From: Antedon mediterranea
Lineage: Eukaryota; Echinodermata; Crinoidea; Comatulida; Antedonidae
Direction of reading: 5' to 3'
DNA: 64,000 nucleotides
Assembly: GCF_964355755.1 (NCBI RefSeq)
Contig: NC_092679.1
Location: forward strand, 6,386,001 to 6,450,000
The notes under the pieces are model-generated. The model was not told the origin of the DNA and did not search any database. It worked only from the letters and a program-made list of their open reading frames with translations. Position 1 is the stretch's first letter; every line of letters starts with the position of its first letter. Both the position numbers and the translations under genes were made by a program. Below, one piece after another: positions 54,500 through 64,000 of the stretch.

Positions 54500-57400
54500 A
54501 TGAGGCGATATTTTGTAGCAGTATTGTGCTGTTTTGTCTTCATTTGTACTTATTGTGTACGAATAAATATCAATATTGCCATCATACACATGGTAGGACC
54601 GCTAAACTCCACAGAGGAACAGAAACCAAACACAAATGTGTCTACGATTCCAAGTAACAACTCAAAAGGCAACTCCGTAAGCCATCTTAACCTTTTGTTC
54701 TCCGACGATCTACCACAAACTACGGTGACAGAAAAACGCTTGGTTTCCACTTTGTTGCAACGCATCAACGCAGGCGCAAAGTACGCAAGTTATATTATAT
54801 TGACCAATGACAATTATGTATCGCGTCGTCGTGATTGGCCAAGTTGCAGCAGTGCGCTGACAACGTCCGTTCGCGTTTTGCGTACTCTCCAGGAATGATG
54901 ATGATCGCTTTTCAGTTGTGAACTACGTAGACGCATTACACTACGCTAATGTGGCATAATAGGGATATTTCGTGACTGTGGCGTAGGAGCCTTGCTTGTT
55001 TCCCACTTGGATGACGAAGACAAACGCAAGTTGACCAATCACAAATAACTAACTGAGTTATTCGATAGATTTTGTCAAAGTTTGCTCCTTTTTCTGTAAA
55101 TCCGTTTCGTATTCTAGCGTCGTGAGTTTTGTGACGTCAATTTACAAAACTGGATTCATATGTATTTGTCAACAAGCCATGTAAAACCTTTTTAAACTAG
55201 ATTTTTTTTTTTTAATAAAATATTTGTGCGTAGATAGGCATAGGCCTAGTCTTTCGCTATGTTTGTTACTACGTTGTACGGGCAACAAATTCAACGTTGA
55301 CTGACGTAATAATTTATTTATTTAAGTATATTTTTGTTTTTATGCTACTTTTGTTTTCTAGATACCACTGTATGATTGGGACGATACAACACAACAGTAT
55401 ATACTTGGATCATTTTATTACGGTTATACATTAGGCGGAATTCCGGGAGGTTGGTTTATCGGTAAAACTGGCGGGAAACCAGCAATTGCAACTGCTCTTC
55501 TCTTGGAAGCCGTATTAGCATCGTTGGTTCCCTGGGCTTCAGGCGTAGGCAGCATTTTTCTCATTATCCTGCGAGTTTTAGAAGGTGTAACACAGGTTAG
55601 TTTTGTAACGATTTTAACAAATAACATAGTGCCTAAATACATTTAAGGAGTCATTTTTAAAATGATCGCCTGGTAGGGCTTATGGTTTTTGCAACAATAA
55701 GGATGACGGTTTCATCATCTTATATTTTTTCACTCGCGTACCATCTAGGTCGTGCCCACATATGGTTCTCGAATACATAGAATTCCAGTGTAAAATATCT
55801 GGCGATTTCAAATGTACGTTGTTTACAGAAACGAATAAATAGACACGATGATTTATGTAGTCAACTAAAATTAGCACGCTGAGAATTATTTCCGAAAGAG
55901 AAACTTGTCACAAAAATGTGTCCAAATATTTGATGTGGACTCATTTAAACAAACTCAATTTGTGTTTTGAATGTAACATTAGGGTTGAGGGATGGGTACA
56001 AAGAGGAACAATGTTTAAATATATTCTTTATCCACTCAGTAACGAAATTTGTTTTCATGTTTTATAGGCCTATAAATAATATACCACTCAATAGAGTAAA
56101 ACATTTCCGATTTAATACTTTGTTTAAACTGTCACTGTCATAGTCCTTAGAAATAGTAAAGTACATAACGATACACCACTACAACGTTTATATTTTTTGT
56201 AAATATTAATTAATACAAACGTTTAGAAGCAACTGTCAAAATAAATTGTATTTGTATATCATGTGTTTATATATATAACAGTAGAGCCTACCCACACTCA
56301 CAGTAATACAGTTTATTTGTATATGTGTTTATATATCTTACAGTAGAGCCTACCCACACTCACAGTAATACAGTTTTTTTATGTGTTTATATATCTTACT
56401 GTACCCACACTCGATTCAAATGTCGACCAAAAATGGTTAATACGTATTTAAAGTATTTTTTCAAGTATTGCAATACTATATCTAAAGGTTTTAAGTTTAT
56501 CTCCAAGGGCCCATAAATTGACCTACTTGTGTTAAACCAAAAAATTCTACTTTGTTGGGAGACTGGAAAGTTCCATTCATCGCAAATCAATACATTTGTA
56601 TAAACGTATATTAAATCTATCAAAATAGTATATTATATATTTTTTATTTTTATAAATCCAAAGGCAAATTACTGAAAAAATGACAATGCTGTGGGTATCA
56701 GTGGCTGGATCTCAATGGAGATACAAAAAAAAGAAGCGAAAAGCTAAATCAAAACGATAAGTAAAACAGCCAGAAAAGTTAGCAGAGCTTTCGGGTAACA
56801 CTAGCCCTTCATCAGTGCAAGTGTTTTTTTTATTGTTATAAATATATATTTATAAGAAAATCGGCCTGTTTTCAACATTATGTTGCTGTACTCGAGCTGT
56901 TCAACCGATTTTCAGCTATCAAAAACAATTAACGTAGGTGGAGATAGGTAAATGCGAGGTATCCTCGTATTATTGTGTGCGGGTATTTTTCAAGATGGAC
57001 ATCCATTGGACAGTATATACCACAATCAGAAAACACCCCCTATTTGGGGCAAATCGTTCGACCTAAATTCGTTTTAATTGTCAATAACTAATTATCTAAC
57101 TCAAATTAAATAGTAAACAGGGTTGTATCAGGTGGTTAAAATCAGTACCGAAAGTACGAACCAACTTTATATACCATCGAGTAAACATAGAAATAACACG
57201 CGATTTACCGAAGTTATAATTATATAAATCCAAGTGCAAATTACTAAAAAATGACAATGCTGTAGGTATAGTGGCTAGATCTAAATGGAGATACAAATAT
57301 AATCATGTTTATATTGTTATATATAAATCCGAAACAAATTACTGAAAAATGTCATTGTGGGTATCAGTGGCGGCTGATACTGTTTAATGTTTGTCTTTCT

Positions 57401-60400
57401 TTCAGGCACTGGTTTTCTCAGCGTTCTATGTCACTGTAAGAAAATGGATTGTTCCGCAAGAACGAAGTACATTGATATCTATTGGTATTTCTGGTAATAG
57501 TTTCAAACTTCTCAGTTTAACGATTGCATGGATTGGGGTAGACTAGATTGTGCCAGACTGGATTGGGCCAGACTGGATTGGGCCAGACTGGATTAGGCCA
57601 GACTGGATTGGGCCAGACTGGATTTAGGCCAGACTGGATTGGGCCAGACTGGATTGGGCCAGACTGGATTTGGCAAATTAAGTGCTAATCATAGCTATCT
57701 TTTTATCATCTCTGTTGTATTTTGCTTCTAATTCTATCCTATTCTCATGCGAAGTTAGGTATTGCGGAAACAATTAGAGACATTGCTTCGTGTAAGTGAC
57801 ACAGAAGTCATGAGAACTATTATCATTGTTGTCAGAAAACCTTTCACAATAGAGGTTCTTTGGTCAAAATCCACATAACTTTCCATGTTTTTGTATTTCT
57901 TTGTATAGGTTCGTCAATAGCTGATGCTATCTGGTATCCTTTATCTTCATGGATTTGTAACAGTTCCGCTGGATGGCCTATGTCATTTTATACTTGCAGT
58001 AAATTATATTACCTTTAAGCTCTGTCAACACTACCAAACTAGTTTGACAAAAAAGTGTTATGTGCCCAAATGTGGTAGTGGTATGCCCAAATATGGTGGT
58101 GATATGACATCATCATATCCATATATGGGCACATGGGCGCATTTTTTGTCACATATATTTTTATAGTGTAGACAGAGCTTATAATAGTAATTAAAACTAG
58201 CTTAGAGGACACTGTTTTCAGTTTTTATTAGATTTATAAAAAATAAATAATATCATACAGAATCAAGGAAGGGTCAATAACCTTTATGAACTATAAACAA
58301 AAATTAATCACAAACGATGTTGGACTTTTACTAACTCTGAATGTTGTTAAAAACAACTTTGAGACATTACTGAAAGAAACACACCTAATATCGTAATACA
58401 ATTCAAAATTTCTTAATTTAAGGGGTCATTTAAATTGTTCCTCTCAATTATGATCATTGCAGACTACCGTACCGTAGGCCTATACATTCATCAACCTAAA
58501 TTACTACTTTACTTAAATGTCACCTTTCTCTCTCTCGTTATTAGGTGCATTTAGTGTTATTGTGTTGATAGTATTTATGCTATTTGTCTATGACGATCCC
58601 GAGGAAGATCCTTTTATTTCAAATGATGAACTTACGTTTTTAAAGAGTTTTCATGAAACAAACAATGATAAGGTAAGGCTGTACCACGTGACACTCGGGT
58701 GCTAACCTTATTGGTCATAGTTAAGGTCCGTCTGTTCACAGGGAAGTAAAAGCTCTAAAGCTCTGTCTACACTATTAAACTAGTTTGACAAAAAAGCGCG
58801 ATGTGCCCAAATATGGTAGGTGATGACGTTAAAGTCTAATTTGTGTGTGCTCCACCCATATGTTTCTTACCTTTCATACCTGTAAAACGGTCACACACAA
58901 ACGCAAATTAAATTGTAATGCGCAGTTGTGTAAATAAATTTCATAAACTCCATATTGTTTTATCTTTGCTCAGGATACAAAATCTGTTTCACTTTGTGAT
59001 CTGGTGACGTCATCAGCTGTGTGGTCAATAATAATTGGTTTCACGGTATATACTTTAACTTTTTCTTTCATCCTCACTGAAGTACCTGTTTTTTCTTCTT
59101 TGATATTACGAATTGATAGAAAATACGTAAGTATGATCCATTAAGAGTGGTTCCCACTAGAAACGCAACGCAATGACGTAGACCCAACTCAAGCGAGTTG
59201 ACCAATGACGAGCGATTTCGAATAATCCATTGCTTGATTGGTTAAAATCATGATGGTTAAAAAACTTACATATCGCTTACTACGTCCTTGAGTTGTGTTA
59301 TGACCAAAAATAATACTGCATTCAATTGCCGCAATCATATTATAACAAACTAGCACATTTTAGATTTTTTAAATAAGTTTCTAAAAGTAGATTTTTTGCA
59401 AGTGAATCCAATTGACCGATATTGACTTTTTTGTCGAAGTAGTTCAATACTAAAGCTTGGTTCCCACTAGCAACGCAACGTAACGCAACCTACGCAACGT
59501 AAGAAAATGCCCTTCCAATAAAGCGTGGTTCCCACTAGCGACGCAACGCAAGGACGTAACGCAACGCAAGTGAATTGACTAATCACAAGCGATGGCTTAT
59601 TCGCTTGTGATTGTTAACTGTCTATAACTTCGCTTGTCATTGGTTAAAACGCTTGCGTTGCGTTTACGTTCCTTGCGTTACGTTCTAGTGGGAACCAAGC
59701 TTAACTGTGCCTGCGTGAAATCAAACCTGCGATGTTTCCAGGTTGCATTGCATCGTCGGTCCACTTGTGATTACGCAATACATCACTTTGCGCCGATACG
59801 TCGCTGCGTTACGTTGCGTTCTAGTGGGAACCACGCTTTACGTTGTCTCATGTAACGACTTGTGTTTAAAATAGCCTACAATCATTAGAAATTGTTAACA
59901 TTCAGTAGGTTACTCTTTTCAAGTATTATAATAATAATATGTTTGTAAAAATATTTTATACTATGACAATGTGTTTTGCTGTTGTAGGTCGGTCTTATAA
60001 TGGCAATTCCAGCTATTATAGAAAGTGCTGTTTCTATTCTGTCTGGAATATATGCTGACGTTATCATTCAACGCCACTACTTCAGTGTTATTAATACTAG
60101 GAAGTTCTTTATAATGATAAGTAAGATACGGTATATTATCTTTATCTATACCAAGTCGATAATCGTCTGTTCAGAAGGCCGGTATTTAAAACGTTGTTCT
60201 TATATTCATACATCATTTCTTTTCTTATAGCTCTGTCTACACCATCAAACTTTAAGCTTGGTTCCCACTAGCGACGCAAAATAACGCAACCTACGCAATG
60301 TAAGAAAATGCCCTTACAATAATTGAGTTTCCCCCCGCCTGCTATGTTTGCAGCATTGTTGCGTCGTCGGTTCCCACGTGTGATTATGCAATACAGTAAT

Positions 60401-61627
60401 TTGCGTCAATACGTCGTTGCGTTGCGTCCTAGGGAACACCACGCTTTTTGTGACAAATACTGTATGTAATTTGAACAATTATGGTAGTAATATGACGTCA
60501 TCGTGTCCATATATAGGCACATCACGCTTTTGGTCACATACCATTTGATAGTGTAGACAGAGCTTAAGACAAAATGGATTTTTTGCCTCAAAATGTTGTC
60601 AACAAAAAGGAAAATGATTCAAACCGTCATTATTAAGTAATAATAAACCATTATAAACAATCAATATGTCAATAACCCGACCCACATCCTGGTTTTACCC
60701 ATAGAGTATGCCTCGAATATTTTCTTTTTCTTTTTTTAAATCCAATAAGCGATTGAAATTATATCTATACATTCTTTTTTTGTAGCCCTGGGAATACCTG
60801 CCTTGTGCATGTCTTGTATTGGTTTCTTTGAACACAGTGCGATAGTGACAATGACACTTCTTACATTGTCGTTTGGTTGTCTTGGATGCTATGCACCAGG
60901 TGTAATGGCAAACGTTATAGAAGTATCAAAAGAAAGGTCGGCAGTGATCATGGGAATATCGATATCTGTAGGAAATGGTGTTGTTATGATTATTCTAATC
61001 TCGCTTGGAATATTGATAAAAGACGATGTAAGCATGGAGGAGCTATAAAATTAATTTTAATTATTAAAACAAAAGCGTGGTTCCCACTAGCGACGCAACG
61101 TAACACAATCTAGACATGGAGGGTTTTTCCTCTATGATCTAGGCAACGTAAGAAAATGCCCTTCCAATCATTGTGTTTGCCCCCGCCTACGTGAAATCAA
61201 ACCTGCGATTTTTGCAGCACTGTTGTGTTGTCGGATTCCACTTGCGATTACGCAATACATCACTTTGCCTCGATACGTCGCTAGCGAGAACCACGCTTTA
61301 CGTTGCGTTGCGTTCTAGTGGGAACCACGCTTTATACCTCTTGTTTTATTTCTTTTATTCCTGTCCACTCAGGCAGCGCTTGGCAAGGATGGCAAGGCAC
61401 ATTAAAAAAATATATATATATAATTTAAAACGTTTGATTTATATCTTCTATTTATTTGTTTACAGAATACAGTCAGTCAATGGTCTTTGATGTTTAGAAT
61501 AATTGCTGCAATCAATCTATTTGGAATGATTTTCTTTCTAATATTTGCAAAAGCAGAACAACTAACCAAATCAGATGGAAATATTACAAAGCAAGAGATG
61601 AAATCTTATAAAACTATAAAGGATTGA
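54500..61627 (+). CDS. SLC17-like (sialin/phosphate-transporter family) MFS transporter, copy 3
   Basis: Nine exons: 54500-54676, 55362-55595, 57406-57493, 57909-57998, 58545-58672, 58974-59126, 59988-60120, 60786-61027, 61466-61627. Phases match copy 1 and the product is 468 residues. The start is MRRYFVAVLCCFVFICTYC, then RININIAIIHMV. The first extracellular loop is longer than in copy 1 and has NST, NVS and NNS sequon-like sites, as usual for SLC17 loop 1. Other signatures are YDWDDTTQQYILGSFYYGYT, GGIPGGWFIGKTGGKPA (closer to the family GG motif than copy 1), RVLEG, KWIVPQERSTL, GWPMSFYTC and DDPEEDPFISNDE. Membrane organic-anion or phosphate transport is inferred from the family. Several introns carry MITEs. 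Confidence 0.87.
55732..57215 (-). mobile_element. Dispersed repeat, inverted copy in intron 2 of SLC17 copy 3
   Basis: This is the complement of 45080-46282, with extra sequence inserted around 56270-56860 (tandem TATATCTTACAGTAGAGCC units and a Penelope-like end). Conserved blocks include GCGTACCATCTAGGTCGTG and GTACTCGAGCTGTTCAACCG. The opposite orientation of the two copies in neighbouring paralogues could promote inversion. Confidence 0.65.
56720..56825 (-). mobile_element. Penelope-like end with hammerhead-ribozyme-like core
   Basis: On the minus strand CTGATGA (56809-56815) is followed by an extra A, a GGG/CCC stem around CTAGTGTTA, then GAAA (56789-56792), then GCTCTGC. This is the order of the conserved hammerhead core. 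Hammerhead motifs are known in Penelope-like retroelement ends. No RT is present here. Confidence 0.5.
57536..57672 (+). repeat. 16-bp minisatellite, about eight copies
   Basis: The unit GCCAGACTGGATTGGG recurs with small variants (TTAGG, TTTAGG), 43 bp after exon 3 of SLC17 copy 3. The first units are degenerate. Confidence 0.9.
58017..58181. mobile_element. MITE family 1, copy k
   Basis: AAGCTCTGTCAACACTACC to TATAGTGTAGACAGAGCTTA, full length, 19 bp after exon 4 of copy 3. It is flanked by TA on both sides. Confidence 0.88.
58757..58828. mobile_element. MITE family 1, copy l (left half)
   Basis: AAAGCTCTGTCTACACTATT, ACTAGTTTGACAAAAAAG and GATGTGCCCAAATATGGTAG, then the match stops at GATGACG. 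Confidence 0.8.
59143..59300. mobile_element. MITE family 2, copy 1 (right end lost)
   Basis: It begins GAGTGGTTCCCACTAGAAACGCAACGC and has the internal GTTGACCAATGACGAGCG / CTTGATTGGTTAAAATC pair. The right GGGAACCACGC terminus is missing. Confidence 0.65.
59452..59839. mobile_element. MITE family 2, copy 2 (outer)
   Basis: AAAGCTTGGTTCCCACTAGC to GTTCTAGTGGGAACCACGCTT. Another copy of the same broad family (59521-59702) lies inside. Without it, the two halves join as in copy 4 (AAAATGCCCTTCCAAT, then GCGTGAAATCAAACCTGCG). Confidence 0.85.
59521..59702. mobile_element. MITE family 2, inner copy nested in copy 2
   Basis: AAGCGTGGTTCCCACTAGCG to TTCTAGTGGGAACCAAGCTT with an almost palindromic interior: GCGATGGCTTATTCGCTTGTG and GACTAATCACAAGCG. 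It is shorter than the outer type and a different subfamily. Confidence 0.82.
60227..60567. mobile_element. MITE family 1, copy m, interrupted by MITE 2
   Basis: The left arm CTCTGTCTACACCATCAAACTTTA and the right part TTGTGACAAATACTG ... TTTGATAGTGTAGACAGAGCTT are separated by a MITE 2 copy at 60254-60446. The order of insertion is therefore MITE 1 first, MITE 2 later. Confidence 0.88.
60254..60446. mobile_element. MITE family 2, copy 3 (inside MITE 1)
   Basis: AAGCTTGGTTCCCACTAGCG to GTCCTAGGGAACACCACGCTT. The interior GTAAGAAAATGCCCTTACAA and GATTATGCAATACAGTAATT matches the outer type of copy 2. Confidence 0.85.
61072..61333. mobile_element. MITE family 2, copy 4
   Basis: AAGCGTGGTTCCCACTAGCG to GTTCTAGTGGGAACCACGC in the last intron of SLC17 copy 3. 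The right end shows a partial duplication of the terminal sequence (GAGAACCACGCTTTACG, then GGGAACCACGC). A micro-palindrome is inserted at 61114-61137. Confidence 0.85.
61114..61137. mobile_element. 24-bp palindromic micro-insertion inside MITE 2
   Basis: CATGGAGG and CCTCTATG arms (one G-T pair) surround a GTTTTT loop. TCTAG lies on both sides (61109-61113 and 61138-61142). Other MITE 2 copies read directly from CAACCTA to CGCAACG here. Confidence 0.72.
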
Positions 61628-62043
61628 AACTATTAATATTATTGTGATGATCAACTAAATTTGGTGCAAGATTGGTTTAAAAAAAACACATAAATTCGGT
61701 AGTAAGATGTGCTTTTTAATCTCTTTTTTTTTTCAAAACTCGAAAAAATCCTGAAGTTTGAGCAATATAATAATAATCAAGGACTTTATTTACGAGTATT
61801 ACTTACGCACTAAAGAAAAACACACCTATAACAAACAGTATGTAAAAGTAAGTCAGACCGGATTCTCTCTTGTATTCGTTTTGATTAATGGTGATTTTGG
61901 TTTTAAAAAAAATCTTTTTTTTGGTGACACCATTTTATCATTATCATTTTATATTGTTTAAGATTATTGTATTAATCAGTAACATATTTTTAAAAAAATA
62001 GAAGACAAAAAAAATAGGGGGACAATATATCTTTAAACAAATT
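61628..62043. other. 3' flank of SLC17 copy 3
   Basis: AT-rich. A LINE-tail-like TTTTTTGGTGACACCATTTT occurs near 61915. No AATAAA was found close to the stop codon, so the transcript end is not defined. Confidence 0.4.
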
Positions 62044-62328
62044 TTGACACAAAGAAAAATGTTAAGTTTTCTTGTGTTACTCTTTGTGTGTGCGTCTTGT
62101 ATGTCAAAAAGTTTTCAGCCAACAGAGGGCGGCATAAATATTTTTAGATTTTTGTTTTCAAAATTAAATTATTCCTCCGTCATCGTGGTGTGTGTCGTGT
62201 GTGTGGAGATCATATCGAAATCGGAGAGAGTGCTAGTAGGCCTAGGTTTACTACTGGGCATCCGGCCATTTGTTTGCACCTGTTTTACAACCTTCATAAC
62301 GGTTTATTTTCAGTCAGATTTGAGGTAA
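62044..62328 (+). other. Unassigned open frame, possible first exon of a further gene
   Basis: The frame has 94 codons and two hydrophobic stretches (residues about 5-17 and 41-52). It is not recognised as any family, and stops at 62326. The region 62180-62290 is relatively rich in CG and GTGTGT. An AGGCCTAG tract follows, as at the C6orf120 promoter, so this may be a promoter or first exon rather than a real protein. Low confidence. Confidence 0.2.
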
Positions 62329-62336
62329 AATACATT

Positions 62337-62660
62337 TTTTAACCTAGCTAGACTATAGGTAAGGCCTAGCTAATAAAGGTCTACTAGGCCTAGAGCCTAG
62401 GCTAGGCCTAGCTAGCCTAGCTAGTAGGGCCTGCTGCGGGATGCTAGGCCTAGTTTAGGCCTACCTAGGCCTACTACTACTAGACCTAGGCTACCCTAGG
62501 CCTAGCTAGGCGGCCTAATTAATAAACCCCAACTTCACCAACCAAGTTAGGCCCAAACCAGGTCTAGGCCTAGCCTATGTCTAGGCAGTATTATAATATA
62601 ATAATATACACAAATATTGTAATATATTAATGCCTAGGCCTAGCTAGGCTAGTGGTGGCC
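62337..62660. repeat. CTAGGCCTAG-rich low-complexity tract
   Basis: Dense clusters of CTAGGCCTA, GCTAGG and CCTAGGC occur throughout. A matching tract is at 17750-18000. The motif is self-complementary. Confidence 0.8.
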
Positions 62661-64000
62661 CTCTTTTCTTTCTCTCTCGGGCCTCCGACCCTCGTAACCT
62701 AACTAAAAATACATCCCTCTAGGAAAATAGTGAGAAAAGACGATGGTCAATAAAATGGTGAGTTAACAAAAACAAATACCAACATTACAATGAGTTTGGG
62801 AACCCTAGCATAACGCTACACCATTGCATCCTTATTTAAATAACGAAAATAATAATAATGTATTTAAACATAGTTGGTCTACTTGAACTGTTTACATCCC
62901 TGGAATTATCACGCCACTTGCCATGCTTGCACCATGCCATGTCATTATCCGTCAAGTGTACACAGTTAAAAGATAAGGCTTTATAATTATTAGGCATTTG
63001 TTTATTTAAAGTCAATATACCAATACCAACAGCTGTATGTGCCTACAGTAGGCCTAGAAAGTAATTGGTTTTTTTTTTTTTTTTTTAAACGTCAAATAAT
63101 TAGTCACAAATTCCAAGTTTCCATGTCTAATCAAGCTATTTGTATATTGAATACAATAAAATTACTAGGTATGTACACTGAATAACAAATTTGTTTTTTC
63201 TTCTAAATATTCATTTTAAATAGTCAAAATTGTCACAATTTAATAACCCTAATATCTCTTTAATCCTAATTCTTTAATCCTATTGTTTTTAATCCTAATT
63301 CATTGATCTTAATATTTCTCGAATCCCAATATTTCTTGAATCCTAATATTATTATTATATTATTCAAGTGTTACATGTCGGAAAGTGGTTAATTACAAAC
63401 TATTTGTTTCAAAGCTCCAAATGTATACTTGGGTCATGCCCTAAAAATTTGAGGAAATTTGAAACATTTTAGAACTTGATGTTATAGGAAATTTAAAGTA
63501 ATAAATTATAGTTTATACACAGCACAAGTACTTTCTTTTAACTAAGGATGTGGTATATAAATGTGGGTAGATTTCAGAGTAACAGAAGTGTTAGGATGAA
63601 TGGTATATTGTTTCTACAGGTAATTAAAAAGTAGAATAATGTTACAGTGAGTAGAATGTTACTGGTAGTATCAATTGATATGGTGAAGACAGACATCAAG
63701 ATAGATTACTGAACACCACCTCAAGTTAATATTTTATTTAAAATAGATTAATCATTCTGTTTAAATACTTACTGGTTCCTTTACATTCTACACAAGATCA
63801 CCTGATATCAGGTGATTATATTTCATTCAATTATTCATTATTGTTTGTTTAACAATAGAATTTCTTTCATACTACCACAGATACTTAGTTATAATAGGTT
63901 GCCAGATCATATACAGTACTGTAGGGTATGACCAAGTTATAATTCCTTGCATTTGTTTAGTCTAACCCCCTAACAGTAGGCTGAATTCTGACATAAGATT
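62661..64000. other. Terminal intergenic stretch, no gene recognised
   Basis: AT-rich. A degenerate array of TTTAATCCTAAT units lies at 63241-63355. A T-run is at 63069-63087 and a short palindrome CACCTGATATCAGGTG at 63799-63814. No exon-like reading frame was recognised. Confidence 0.5.

Noticed and set aside
59634-59855. 73-codon frame
   Set aside because: It is entirely within nested MITE 2 terminal repeats.

Overview
The window is animal nuclear DNA: AT-rich, intron-bearing and crowded with transposons. EGF/TB extracellular-matrix domains, a C6orf120/UPF0669 homologue and an SLC17-type transporter cluster make it metazoan. The LINE mix, tRNA-derived SINEs, a 'CTCCGCC...GGCGGAGG' repeat common in marine invertebrates, and AGGCCTAG-rich tracts suggest a marine invertebrate deuterostome, possibly an echinoderm. 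The species call is inference only.

Layout. (1) 305-13000, plus strand: the 3' end of a fibrillin/LTBP-like gene, with 17 EGF-like modules on phase-1 exons, an 18-nt candidate microexon, one 8-cysteine TB domain split over two exons, and a final EGF exon with the stop codon. (2) 13001-16995: 3' UTR and repeats. (3) 16996-17505, minus strand: an intact single-exon C6orf120 homologue, with a promoter-like and AGGCCTAG-rich region upstream to about 18260. (4) 18260-25789: LINE relics and a TTAA-flanked 3.9-kb non-coding transposon. (5) 25790-33190, plus: SLC17-like transporter copy 1, nine exons, all splice sites intact, 450 aa. (6) 33191-43823: a transposon block with an antisense RT relic, LINE ORF1, an intact 1001-aa LINE ORF2, an L1/Tx1-type LINE inserted on the minus strand with a 15-bp target duplication, and foldback elements. 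(7) 43824-52168, plus: SLC17-like copy 2, a pseudogene with a stop, frameshifts, missing 5' exons, a 23-bp repeat array at one splice acceptor, and an exon split by two nested transposons. (8) 52169-54499: a 1.3-kb palindrome and a small foldback element. (9) 54500-61627, plus: SLC17-like copy 3, nine exons, 468 aa. (10) 61628-64000: no recognised gene, one unassigned ORF and another AGGCCTAG tract.

The three SLC17 copies are a tandem array with the same exon plan and unusually similar last exons, which suggests gene conversion. Most of the remaining structure is mobile-element biology: a 13-copy MITE family, a second nested MITE family, Penelope-like ends with a hammerhead-like core, and four very small palindromes (21-28 bp) flanked by 5-7 bp duplications that behave like insertions.
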